A stretch of DNA of 37,271 bases from the NCBI GenBank assembly GCA_001822835.1, contig MHSS01000001.1:1-37271 (forward strand). Direction: 5' to 3'. Below are positions 15,453 to 22,520 of the stretch, one piece after another. The position numbers and the translations under genes are program-made. The notes beneath the pieces are model-generated. The model ran no database searches, was not told where the DNA came from, and saw nothing but the letters and a program-made list of their open reading frames with translations. Every line of letters begins with the position of its first letter. The first letter of the stretch is position 1. Origin of the DNA: Candidatus Terrybacteria bacterium RIFCSPHIGHO2_01_FULL_48_17 (GTDB lineage Bacteria > Patescibacteriota > Minisyncoccia > Terrybacterales > 2-01-FULL-58-14).

Positions 15453-15482
15453 AGGCGCGGAGTTTCCGCGCCTCTTGTCTTT
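15452..15482 (+). terminator. Intrinsic terminator of the metallopeptidase gene
   Basis: gaggcgcgg-agttt-ccgcgcctc followed by ttgtcttt, starting at the last base of the stop codon. Confidence 0.9.
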
Positions 15483-15486
15483 CTAA

Positions 15487-15513
15487 AGCAAAAACGCCCC
15501 GCATTCGCAGGGC
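15487..15513 (-). terminator. Intrinsic terminator, second after the 15779 gene
   Basis: Minus strand gccctgc-gaat-gcggggc (one G-T pair) followed by gtttttgcttt. It may back up 15580-15605 or end a short RNA from 15514-15579, where no ORF is seen. Confidence 0.75.
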
Positions 15514-15579
15514 AATCATATGGTACACCATATTTTTCTTCAAATTAGGATATAGGTTTCGCGCACTTCCACAAGAAAC

Positions 15580-15605
15580 GCCGCCCGGTGAGGGGCGGCT
15601 TTTTG
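15580..15605. terminator. Hairpin terminator after the 15779 gene
   Basis: gccgccc-ggtgag-gggcggc followed on the plus strand by tttttgtc and on the minus strand by gtttcttg. It sits directly after the TAA at 15608 of the minus-strand small gene. Confidence 0.8.
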
Positions 15606-15607
15606 TC

Positions 15608-15779
15608 TTATTCGGGAACCTTCTCTATGCTTACGAGTTTAGCGTGTCCCCATACCACCTCAGCGTCTGCCTCCGCTTTCTTTCGGGCCTCATGCGGTAG
15701 CTTCAATGATAGTCACCCGTGGCCTTGGCGGAGTTCTTGAAACTGTAGTGGATTCATAGACAGCCTCAAACTTCGGCAT
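15608..15779 (-). pseudogene. Small protein gene with a probable +1 frameshift, in an intact transcription unit
   Basis: ATG at 15779 follows GGGAGGAAAG. Frame 0 reads MPKFEAVYESTTVSRTPPRP and onward for 29 codons to UGA at 15690-15692, too short for the ORF track. The +1 frame continues as HEARKKAEADAEVVWGHAKL and VSIEKVPE to TAA at 15608. The +1 frame is closed upstream by UGA at 15713-15715, so the change must lie within about 26 nt. Joined, the product is about 56 residues, basic then acidic. Family not recognised. Promoter (15817-15845), ribosome binding site and terminator are all in place, which argues against an old, decayed gene. It could be a fresh mutation, an assembly error or recoding. 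Confidence 0.6.
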
Positions 15780-15816
15780 CTTTCCTCCCTTTTCTTTTTC
15801 AATTCTTTCTATGGGC

Positions 15817-15845
15817 ATCCTATCACCCCGCCCGCAAAAAAGCAA
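15817..15845 (-). promoter_or_regulatory. Sigma70-type promoter for the frameshifted small gene
   Basis: Minus strand TTGCTT, 17-nt G-rich spacer, TAGGAT; about 37 nt from the ATG. Confidence 0.6.
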
Positions 15846-15854
15846 TGCCTCCCG

Positions 15855-15883
15855 CTAAACAAAAACTCCGCCCTGCGGAGTTT
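15855..15883 (-). terminator. Intrinsic terminator downstream of recA
   Basis: Minus strand aaactccgc-agg-gcggagttt followed by ttgttt. It is the first terminator after recA, about 220 bp from the stop; the palindromic repeat at 16004-16102 lies between and would be transcribed. Confidence 0.85.
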
Positions 15884-16003
15884 CCTTGCTTTTCCTCTCT
15901 CTTTTTTTCTTTGCTGCGGAGAAACTGTGGCCTAATAAAAAGCGCGCGGCAAAGCTGTGAACGGGTTACGAGGCCAGAGCGGCCATGGTCCGAATCTCTT
16001 CCT
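15884..16003. other. Gene-free stretch between the recA terminator and the repeat
   Basis: No ORF with a ribosome binding site and no further hairpin of note. Confidence 0.5.
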
Positions 16004-16102
16004 GCGAGCGAATCTCCGGAAAAATTCTCTCGGGCTGGCAGTGGGATCAATAATGTACCGCAGTCAATAGAGGCGGAGAATTTTTCCGGACGGTTCGCGA
16101 GC
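16004..16102. repeat. Palindromic interspersed repeat, copy 2
   Basis: The arms gcgagcgaatctccggaaaa and its imperfect inverse ttttccggacggttcgcgag enclose a core nearly identical to copy 1 (4111-4210). It ends 4 bp from the recA stop. Confidence 0.85.
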
Positions 16103-16105
16103 AGA

Positions 16106-17128
16106 TTATCCCGTCGCTGCTTTTTTCACCGCCGCCTCAATCTCTTTTGCTACCTTGGGATTTTCCTCTAAAAACTTTCTGGCATTATCTATTCCCTGGC
16201 CAAGCCGCAGCTCTCCAAAAGAATAGGATGCTCCCGACCTTTGCACGGCCCCATACTTTACTCCGGCATTCAAGAGGTCCCCAAGCCAAGAGATTCCTTC
16301 ATTATACATAATGTCAAATTCGGCAATTTTGAAAGGAGCTGCCACTTTATTTTTCACCACCTTTGCCCGAACCCTATTTCCCACAATCTCTTCTCCTTTT
16401 TTAATTTGTGCGGTCCTGCGTACTTCAATGCGCACTGACGAATAAAATTTTAGCGCTTTCCCTCCGGGTGTGGTTTCAGGATTCCCGTACATTACCCCAA
16501 TTTGCATGCGTATCTGGTTAATAAAAATAACAATGCACTTTGAGCGGGCAATCGCCGCGGATAATTTCCGCAATGCCTGCGACATTAATCGCGCCTGAAG
16601 CCCTATATGCGAATCCCCCATTTCTCCTTCAATTTCCGCCCGCGGGGTCAGCGCCGCAACCGAATCCACGACTATCACATCCACGGCTTCGGAACGCACC
16701 AAGGACTCCACAATTTCAAGCGCTTGCTCTCCGGTATCGGGCTGCGAGATCAAAAGTTCTTTTGTGTTTACCCCTATGCGTTTTGCGTATTCGGGATCAA
16801 GTGCGTGTTCAGCATCCACAAAAGCCGCAAGCCCCTTTTTCCTTTGTGCCTGCGAAATCACATGAAGCGCCAAAGTTGTTTTGCCTGACGATTCCGGACC
16901 AAATACTTCAACGACCCTCCCGCGCGGAAGACCGCCCACACCCAATGCCAAATCCAACGACAAAGAGCCGGTGGGAATAACATCCACATCAACCTTACGT
17001 ACCTCACCAAGGGTCATCAGCGCTCCCTCGCCAAACCGTTCTTTGATCTCTTCTACGGTTTCGGCAAGTGCTGCCTTTTTAGAATCCGCCTCGCCGGTTT
17101 TTTCTTCCTGCTCCTTTGGCTTTGCCAT
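16106..17128 (-). CDS. recA: Recombinase RecA
   Basis: The 340-residue product is the strand-exchange ATPase of recombination and SOS induction. Walker A GPESSGKT is at 77-84, Walker B in [14 protein letters not shown], with loop L2 and the family block [23 protein letters not shown] at 17128 gives [10 protein letters not shown]; the 38 upstream ORF residues run through a terminator and are not coding. The C-terminus is basic ([12 protein letters not shown]) and lacks the usual acidic tail that dampens E. coli RecA. No LexA-type box is visible. It is monocistronic between two hairpin terminators. Confidence 0.97.
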   Translation of the reverse strand: MAKPKEQEEKTGEADSKKAALAETVEEIKERFGEGALMTLGEVRKVDVDVIPTGSLSLDLALGVGGLPRGRVVEVFGPESSGKTTLALHVISQAQRKKGLAAFVDAEHALDPEYAKRIGVNTKELLISQPDTGEQALEIVESLVRSEAVDVIVVDSVAALTPRAEIEGEMGDSHIGLQARLMSQALRKLSAAIARSKCIVIFINQIRMQIGVMYGNPETTPGGKALKFYSSVRIEVRRTAQIKKGEEIVGNRVRAKVVKNKVAAPFKIAEFDIMYNEGISWLGDLLNAGVKYGAVQRSGASYSFGELRLGQGIDNARKFLEENPKVAKEIEAAVKKAATG

Positions 17129-17135
17129 CTTTACT

Positions 17136-17164
17136 TCTCTAGCATACGGCTGGCGCAAGGTCAA
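17136..17164 (-). promoter_or_regulatory. Possible recA promoter giving a very short leader
   Basis: Minus strand TTGACC, 17-nt spacer, TAGAGA. Transcription would start about at the ATG, so the mRNA would be leaderless or nearly so; no Shine-Dalgarno is seen. An alternative is TTGTTT with TATGCT at 16-nt spacing. Confidence 0.35.
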
Positions 17165-17190
17165 ACAAAAAACCCGTGGTTTTCCACGGG
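17164..17190 (-). terminator. Strong intrinsic terminator between the small peptide gene and recA
   Basis: Minus strand cccgtgg-aaaa-ccacggg followed by ttttttgttt, 2 nt after the stop at 17193. Confidence 0.92.
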
Positions 17191-17192
17191 AC

Positions 17193-17342
17193 CTAAAACA
17201 ACTTCCGGTTTTGAATATCCCAAAAGACGATACCCAACGCAATCAATGAAAAACCAGCGGCACCGATAAACCCTAGCACCGTTCCGGTGGCCGCAAGCAA
17301 TGCCGCAGCGGCTACTGCTACGCAAAACAACAGCAATATCAC
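17193..17342 (-). CDS. Small two-helix membrane peptide
   Basis: The ORF is open from 17393, but GTG at 17342 has AAAGGAG 7 nt upstream and starts the protein right at its first hydrophobic helix ([19 protein letters not shown]). A second helix ([20 protein letters not shown]) follows, then the charged tail DIQNRKLF. About 49 residues. Function unknown; two-helix peptides of this size occur as holin-like, toxin or accessory subunits, and nothing here selects among these. Its strong terminator separates it from recA. Confidence 0.65.
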   Translation of the reverse strand: MILLLFCVAVAAAALLAATGTVLGFIGAAGFSLIALGIVFWDIQNRKLF

Positions 17343-17496
17343 CTCATATCTCCTTTCTCGCACACCCCCAAGGGCGCAATAAAACATTTTCATACTTTAT
17401 AAACAACCCAGGGACATGAATGTCGCTCATCCCTACAAACATCTCTTTCGTTTTCAAGATGCGCAAGCTCCAACCTAACACAAAGATAACACAAAC

Positions 17497-18270
17497 TCAA
17501 TACAATGAAGTTTCATCCTCATCCTCTTCTTCCGCCAGATTTCCCAAAAGCATCTTTTGCAGCCGCCTGCTGAAAATTGCGACAAACACCACAAAAAGGA
17601 TAAAACCGGTAAACATGGTAAGCGCAGCAACAATGCGCCCCAAAAATGTCTGGGGCACGAGATCCCCGTAACCTACCGTTGTCAAAGTTACCAACGCCCA
17701 CCACATACCTTGCGGTATATCGGTAAATTTCGTCCTCGGAACACCGCCTTCGGCAAGAAACACGAGCGTTCCGGAAATGACAACGACAGAAAACATGGCA
17801 AAAAATGCGATTTCGAGTGCACGCCACGGCACCACGCGCGCCACCCCTTGCCGCTGCGCCGTATACGGAATAAGTTTTAAAACTCGTACCACCCGCAACA
17901 GCCGCAACACTCGCACCACCCGCAGCACCAACAATGAATGTAGCGGCAAAAACGACGCAAAAAATAATGCAAGGTACGTCGGCAAGATTGCCATCAAATC
18001 AATAAGCCCGAAAAAACTCAAAATATACGCCGCCTTATCTTTTGCTAAATAAACGTAAATAAGATATTCAACCGTAAATATGGCAACAATGGCCAATTCG
18101 CTGATATGAAAAAGGTTAGTATAGCGTTCGTAAAGACCTTCAACTGATTCGGTCGCAATCAAAATAACCGATAAAACAATAATTACCGCCAATATGTCCT
18201 GCACCGCATGATAAATCCGCGAAGTCCTCTCCTGAAACGCGATTTGTAAATAATGATTTATTGTGCTCAT
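17497..18270 (-). CDS. Voltage-gated potassium channel, 6-TM type
   Basis: The 257-residue product has six membrane segments and a pore loop with the K+ selectivity filter TVGYGD (198-203). The S4 segment (about 113-133: VLRVVRVLRLLRVVRVLKL) carries regularly spaced arginines, so it should sense voltage. The N-terminus is a short amphipathic stretch and the C-terminus is a short acidic tail (EEEDEDETSLY) without an RCK domain, so ligand gating is unlikely. A homotetramer in the cytoplasmic membrane is expected. It starts 18 nt after tRNA-Glu on the same strand and may be cotranscribed with it. No clear terminator follows in 17394-17496. Confidence 0.93.
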   Translation of the reverse strand: MSTINHYLQIAFQERTSRIYHAVQDILAVIIVLSVILIATESVEGLYERYTNLFHISELAIVAIFTVEYLIYVYLAKDKAAYILSFFGLIDLMAILPTYLALFFASFLPLHSLLVLRVVRVLRLLRVVRVLKLIPYTAQRQGVARVVPWRALEIAFFAMFSVVVISGTLVFLAEGGVPRTKFTDIPQGMWWALVTLTTVGYGDLVPQTFLGRIVAALTMFTGFILFVVFVAIFSRRLQKMLLGNLAEEEDEDETSLY

Positions 18271-18287
18271 AAATAAGTATTTGGGAA

Positions 18288-18362
18288 TGGTCCCAGCGGG
18301 ATTCGAACCCGCGTACCGAGCTTGAAAAGCTCGTGTCCTAGACCGGGCTAGACGATGGGACC
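18288..18362 (-). tRNA. trnE: tRNA-Glu (anticodon TTC)
   Basis: The minus strand folds as a cloverleaf: acceptor GGTCCCA / TGGGACC, anticodon stem CGAGC / GCTCG with loop TTTTCAA (anticodon TTC), and T-arm GCGGG TTCGAAT CCCGC. The 3' CCA is not encoded (A then ttc follows), unlike tRNA-Leu at 29821. Confidence 0.96.
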
Positions 18363-18406
18363 AACACTATCATTACTTTACGCTGTTTTTCTTTTTCTAC
18401 CAATAC

Positions 18407-18435
18407 TTGACACAAAAATCAATATATGCTATAGA
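18407..18435 (+). promoter_or_regulatory. Sigma70 promoter of the two-gene membrane operon
   Basis: Consensus TTGACA, 17-nt spacer, TATAGA with an upstream TGC, so it is also extended -10-like. ATG is 45 nt further on. Confidence 0.8.
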
Positions 18436-18479
18436 TTATCTGAGTTGTTTGAAATAGAAAAATGAAAGGAGGGTTTCCG

Positions 18480-19295
18480 ATGTTCGCACGAAAATTTGCG
18501 TGGGCGCTTGGTGTCATCGCATTCTTTACGACATATCCGTTTGGTGTTATTCCCGCTATTTTCTCGGGTTATTTCCGAAAACGGCTTGTTTCAAGGATAA
18601 AAACGTTTGGATATATCATCCGCCGTGCCGATAAATCTCGCGGGAAACGGACGCCTTATTGCTCGGAAGAAAAAGAGGATCTGCTTGAGCAGCTCTGGAT
18701 TCTGGTATTTAACGGTTTTAAAGAAGTCGCCGCCGCATTTGTTGCTGGAATAGTTGTGGTACTTCTCGCTTTTTTTGTTTTCGCGGTAGTGCAACCCACA
18801 TTCAATCTCGGTGACACCACGAGTCCGCAACCTGTTCAGACGCTTCCGACACCAGAAACGACACTGCGGAGCACCGAACGGGAACAGTTCATGAAAGATT
18901 ATGGTCCGTGGCTCTCAACCGAAGATGCGCTTGCGCTACGAAAAACATTCGGGGTTCGCAACCTCGCGTTAGTGAACACTAACGGCGGCGTGGTCTATTC
19001 TGAAAACACTTTTGCGTTCCTTGGGGAAGAACCTTGGAAACCGATGCGACCGCCAGAAGTTGTATCACTCCGCATAGATGAGACCCGCGTAACATTTGCA
19101 ACGAATGCAGGACGCGAAATCACGCTTAATGTCTCGCAGCCGTTTGTATTCGAAGGAAGGGTAGAAATTGTGTATCTTATTGACGAACAAGGCGAGCTTT
19201 ACGGGGCAAAGCTCGACCAATTGATGCCGTATAGGGCCGCACAGTCACACGACCCCGCCATAGCCCCAAACCCAGATCTTAGCGTCGGAAGATAA
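18480..19295 (+). CDS. Unknown membrane protein, first gene of a two-gene operon
   Basis: ATG at 18480 has GGAGG 7 nt upstream; the ORF-track start at 18462 is the GAAAGGAGG itself read as codons. The 271-residue product has a first hydrophobic segment (about 9-30), a basic cytoplasmic loop (RKRLVSRIKTFGYIIRRADK), a second membrane helix (about 88-107), a Pro/Thr-rich linker (TTSPQPVQTLPTPETT) and an exported domain of about 150 residues rich in strands. I do not recognise the exported domain. It is 17 nt from the next gene, which has its own ribosome binding site; the two probably form a membrane complex. Base composition looks slightly different from neighbours, but I have not measured it. 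Confidence 0.8.
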   Translation: MFARKFAWALGVIAFFTTYPFGVIPAIFSGYFRKRLVSRIKTFGYIIRRADKSRGKRTPYCSEEKEDLLEQLWILVFNGFKEVAAAFVAGIVVVLLAFFVFAVVQPTFNLGDTTSPQPVQTLPTPETTLRSTEREQFMKDYGPWLSTEDALALRKTFGVRNLALVNTNGGVVYSENTFAFLGEEPWKPMRPPEVVSLRIDETRVTFATNAGREITLNVSQPFVFEGRVEIVYLIDEQGELYGAKLDQLMPYRAAQSHDPAIAPNPDLSVGR

Positions 19296-19312
19296 AAAGG
19301 AAAGGAGACCTA

Positions 19313-21112
19313 ATGGACGCATTCATCAGTGGGGCATTCATGGCCCTTGTCATCACCGCGATCTTCGGATTGGGTGACGTACTGCTGCGATTCCGCTATA
19401 CCACAACTGGTTTCGTCGTTACGTTTATCACAAGCGTGATCACATTCTTCACGTTGGTGCTCGTAAACTATCTAATCCTGTACTTTGTGCGGCCACCGAT
19501 AACCGGACCCATGCACGGGTACATCTGGACAGCGTTCCCGATGCTCGTTGCATTGATCATATTTGTCGTGAGCAACTCGCTGTTGGCGGGAAGCGAAGGA
19601 GGAATGGGCAACTTCAGCCTCTTCCCGATCGTCGTTACCCTAGGTCTTATCTCGCTTGGTTGCTTTTGGTGGAGAGAAACGCTGTTCGTACCATTCGGCG
19701 GTGGAGAAGCAAAGCAGCTTGCCGGTCTTGTCAAAGTCATTGAGATGGGACCGGAAGATTACCCGGATACCGATCCAAACCATATCGTCACGGTCTCGGA
19801 AGAGAACGCGACGTTTAAAGCAAACCAAGTTATCGCCAAAGAAACCGACGCCAAAGGCCGAAATCTGGGATCGATATATAATGTGGGCAAACCGGAGATT
19901 CAATCGATCAACGGGCACCTGTACTGGGTATCGGACCTTGAGTTCGGCGGCTGGCGGCTTTGGATGCAAGTTGACCAGGTGGCCCCCGGCTATATCCTCG
20001 TTGATGCAGAAGATCCGACCGTAGACCCACAACTTCGTCTCGGCTTCAAAATGAAATGTACGCCATCTGCATTCCTTGGAAGCAAACTGCAGCGCTTTCT
20101 CTATTCCCACGGTTATTCATCTTACAATGTAGACGGCATTACGATAGAGATCGACGACGAATTCAAGCCGTGGTACACCGCCTCGCTCAATAGGCCACTC
20201 GTTCACACGTCCGGAAACGTTCCTGTCGCCATGATCGTGGCAGATCCGGAAACCTGTGAGGTAACGCGGTATCCCCTAAACCAAATCCCTGAGTGGGTGG
20301 ATCGCGTCTACTCACAAGCAACCGTCACGAAGATAATGAACTGGTGGGGTGAATGGAACTCAGCGCCTTGGAAAATTCTGTGGGGCCACACGCCTGCAGG
20401 ACGTACCAAGGTTGCAATTGATCCAATTCCTGTCTATACGCGAAGCGGACATCCCCATTGGCAAGTTATTATGACTTCCCAGCAAGACGATTCCTCGATA
20501 GTAAGTATCGTGCTTTTTGACGGGCGATCGAACATCGCGCGCCTTTATCCGGTCCTTTCCGGAACGCCAGTTGAGGAAGCGGTGCTTAAGGCATTTCGCT
20601 CGACTAAGGAAACGGTCAAACACTTTGAACCCAAGCATCTTTCGATGCATAAAATTTATGGGGAGCCGACGTGGGTTGTAAGCTATGTGCCTCCAGTTGA
20701 TGCGCAGGATGGTGTTCCGGGTGAACCCTTTCAAGGCATTGGATTGCTTAATGCAAAGGATGTTGATGGTGCTAACGTAATATTTGCGCCAACGCTCAGA
20801 CGAGCGCTTGATCTTTATCGACAATTCCTTGCCCGCGGCAGCTTCAAAGACGAAGCAGAAGAGAATAGAACCACCCAAAGCATCGAGGGTACTATCGCTG
20901 CCATTACCCAACAGACCATCGATGGCAATACCGACTACCTCATTTTGCTCAAAGGCGATTCCGAACGCGTCTATAAGGCCTTGGCTGAAAAGAGCGTTGA
21001 GCTTGCATTTGCTAAGGCCGGAGATCGGGTCGTGATACAATTCTTCGACGTCGGCTTAAACCCTGTCGATATCGTCGGATTCAACGATCTTGATCTTCCA
21101 ATAGTACCTTAA
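19313..21112 (+). CDS. Large 4-TM membrane protein of an uncharacterised family
   Basis: The 599-residue product starts at ATG 19313 with AAGGAGA upstream. It has four membrane helices in the first 125 residues (about 5-25, 31-57, 67-87, 98-115) and then a large domain of repeated strand patterns: INGHLYWVSDLEFGGW, FEIDDE-type IEIDDEFKPWYTASL, IPEWVDRVYSQATVTKIMNW, YGEPTWVVSYVPP, and a final small-barrel region from about 530. From memory, this order (HGY, then EIDD-x-x-x-PWY, P-x-WVDR, G-x-PT) resembles large membrane proteins of unknown function in Firmicutes; I could not search to confirm. Its domain may be exported or cytoplasmic depending on topology. Terminator follows at 21121. Confidence 0.8.
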   Translation: MDAFISGAFMALVITAIFGLGDVLLRFRYTTTGFVVTFITSVITFFTLVLVNYLILYFVRPPITGPMHGYIWTAFPMLVALIIFVVSNSLLAGSEGGMGNFSLFPIVVTLGLISLGCFWWRETLFVPFGGGEAKQLAGLVKVIEMGPEDYPDTDPNHIVTVSEENATFKANQVIAKETDAKGRNLGSIYNVGKPEIQSINGHLYWVSDLEFGGWRLWMQVDQVAPGYILVDAEDPTVDPQLRLGFKMKCTPSAFLGSKLQRFLYSHGYSSYNVDGITIEIDDEFKPWYTASLNRPLVHTSGNVPVAMIVADPETCEVTRYPLNQIPEWVDRVYSQATVTKIMNWWGEWNSAPWKILWGHTPAGRTKVAIDPIPVYTRSGHPHWQVIMTSQQDDSSIVSIVLFDGRSNIARLYPVLSGTPVEEAVLKAFRSTKETVKHFEPKHLSMHKIYGEPTWVVSYVPPVDAQDGVPGEPFQGIGLLNAKDVDGANVIFAPTLRRALDLYRQFLARGSFKDEAEENRTTQSIEGTIAAITQQTIDGNTDYLILLKGDSERVYKALAEKSVELAFAKAGDRVVIQFFDVGLNPVDIVGFNDLDLPIVP

Positions 21113-21120
21113 CCACAGCA

Positions 21121-21156
21121 CCACCCGCTTAACGCGGGTGGTTTCCTTTTATTTAT
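21121..21156 (+). terminator. Intrinsic terminator of the membrane operon
   Basis: ccacccgc-ttaac-gcgggtgg followed by tttccttttattt, 8 nt after the stop. Confidence 0.92.
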
Positions 21157-21193
21157 ATTTTGCACCAAAAAGAGTATGGTGTAAAAGGCGATT

Positions 21194-22276
21194 ATGAAAA
21201 TTCTTGGTATTGAAACAAGTTGTGATGATACCTGCGCCGCTATTATTAAGGCATCAGGAGGCATCAGGCGGCCGAAATTTAAAGTGTTGAGTAACGTCGT
21301 TTCCTCACAGGTAAAAGTGCACCAAAAATATGGGGGGGTTGTGCCGACGCTTGCGGCGCGGGAACATGCAAAGAATATAAAGCCGGTGGTTAAAAAAGCA
21401 TTTCAGGGTACGGGGTACAGGGTACAGGACATAGATTTAATTGCGGTGACAACGCATCCGGGGCTTTTGCCCGCATTGCTCGTTGGGGTTCATGCGGCAC
21501 GCACCATTGCGTGGTGGCTACATAAACCAATACTCGGCATAAACCATCTGGAAGCACATCTTGTTGCCAATCTGCTTGGCGACAAGAAGAAACAAAATAC
21601 CCCGAACCAGTCGCTTCGCTCCGGTACGGGGCAAGCAAGGAACAAGATACAAACACTTTTTCCGGCGGTTGGGTTGATCGTTTCCGGGGGGCATACGCAG
21701 TTGGTACTGATGCGCGATTTTGGAAAAATGAAAATTATTGGCGAAACGCGCGATGACGCAGCAGGCGAGGCGTTTGATAAAGTTGCGAAAATGCTCGGAT
21801 TACCGTTTCCAGGAGGGCCTCCTGTCGCGGCACTAGCTGCGAAGAAACAAGATACGAGAAGCAAGATACAAATTTCATTGCCGCGGCCGATGATTGATTC
21901 TAATGATTTTGATTTTAGTTTTTCGGGTCTTAAAACCGCAGTACTGTACCTTTTACGCGATAATCCCCAAATACCAAAAACCGATGTTGCCGCATCGTTC
22001 CAGCAAGCGGTTGTTGATGTGCTTACTGCCAAAACCATACGAGCGGCCAAAAAATATAAAGCGAAAACCGTGATGCTTGGAGGCGGCGTTGCTGCAAACC
22101 AAGAACTCCGCCGCCAACTTCGCAGCGCCCTTACAAAATTGGAACCTATACCCTATACCCTATACCCTATCCCCTCATTGGCATTGGACAACGCCGCCAT
22201 GATTGCAGCCACCGCCTATCTTCATTGGCTTAAAGGGGAACGCAACACATGGCAGCAAATAAAAGTTCGCATCTAA
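21194..22276 (+). CDS. tsaD: tRNA N6-adenosine threonylcarbamoyltransferase TsaD
   Basis: The 360-residue ASKHA-fold enzyme places the threonylcarbamoyl group on A37 of ANN-decoding tRNAs, working with TsaB and TsaE (not in the window). The start GIETSCDDTCAAI, metal-binding NHLEAHLVAN, VSGGHTQLVL, GEAFDKVAKMLGLPFPGGP, DFSFSGLKTAV and GGGVAANQELR are all present. It is longer than usual because at least four surface loops hold short peptides encoded by repeat-like DNA: residues about 69-78, 131-153, 216-228 and 315-328. Core motifs are untouched, so it should be active. AAGGCG precedes the ATG. It has terminators on both sides. Confidence 0.96.
   Translation: MKILGIETSCDDTCAAIIKASGGIRRPKFKVLSNVVSSQVKVHQKYGGVVPTLAAREHAKNIKPVVKKAFQGTGYRVQDIDLIAVTTHPGLLPALLVGVHAARTIAWWLHKPILGINHLEAHLVANLLGDKKKQNTPNQSLRSGTGQARNKIQTLFPAVGLIVSGGHTQLVLMRDFGKMKIIGETRDDAAGEAFDKVAKMLGLPFPGGPPVAALAAKKQDTRSKIQISLPRPMIDSNDFDFSFSGLKTAVLYLLRDNPQIPKTDVAASFQQAVVDVLTAKTIRAAKKYKAKTVMLGGGVAANQELRRQLRSALTKLEPIPYTLYPIPSLALDNAAMIAATAYLHWLKGERNTWQQIKVRI
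21404..21428. repeat. Heptamer tract inside tsaD
   Basis: cagggta cggggta cagggta cagg: three and a half 7-nt units, read in frame as QGTGYRVQD. Confidence 0.75.
21583..21660. repeat. Repeat-like insertion inside tsaD
   Basis: Encodes a 23-residue low-complexity loop (KKKQNTPNQSLRSGTGQARN and on) between the conserved NHLEAH and VSGGHT blocks. It contains accccg...cggggc arms around cgcttcgct and caaaatacc / caagatac units that recur at 21846-21871. Confidence 0.65.
22145..22174. repeat. Heptamer tract inside tsaD, second
   Basis: cctatac repeated three times then cctatcccc; read in frame as PIPYTLYPIP. Confidence 0.85.
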
Positions 22277-22280
22277 AGCA

Positions 22281-22308
22281 AAAGGGGCCAAAAGACCCCT
22301 TGTTTTTT
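22281..22308 (+). terminator. Intrinsic terminator of tsaD
   Basis: aaaggggcc-aaaa-gacccctt followed by gtttttt; the stem has one mismatch. Confidence 0.8.
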
Positions 22309-22309
22309 A

Positions 22310-22516
22310 TCAGTAGTCAGAATCGCCCTCGGTAGCCGTACCAAGAAAAAACGCCATGGAAAGCAGTGAGGCGCCCATCATTCCTAATCCAATCAATGCT
22401 ATGACTATCGAAAGCTGGCCAACCCCTGGCACGAAAGCGGAAAACAAACCGCCGAAACCTATAATCATCCCAAGAACTATGCTTGCAAAAGAAAACCTCT
22501 CGACCATCTCTACCAT
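22310..22516 (-). CDS. Small two-helix membrane protein coupled to clpP
   Basis: Preferred start ATG at 22516, 4 nt after the clpP stop, with AGGGA upstream; earlier in-frame ATGs (22549, 22546) lie inside clpP. The 68-residue product has two hydrophobic segments (FASIVLGMIIGFGGLFSAFV and LSIVIALIGLGMMGASLLSM) and an acidic tail ATEGDSDY. Function unknown. Its tight linkage to clpP suggests co-expression, but a role with the protease is only an inference. Confidence 0.7.
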   Translation of the reverse strand: MVEMVERFSFASIVLGMIIGFGGLFSAFVPGVGQLSIVIALIGLGMMGASLLSMAFFLGTATEGDSDY

Positions 22517-22520
22517 CGCT

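Noticed and set aside
15845-16171. 108-residue plus-strand ORF
   Set aside because: It is the repeat copy 2 and the antisense of recA's end; a peptide similar to the one from copy 1 appears only because the DNA repeats.
18288-21156. Integrated mobile element with att sites beside tRNA-Glu
   Set aside because: No integrase and no repeated tRNA end were found around the two-gene membrane operon; only its position beside the tRNA hints at transfer.
22145-22174. CRISPR-like or telomere-like array
   Set aside because: Only three 7-nt units, no spacers, and the tract is inside the tsaD reading frame.
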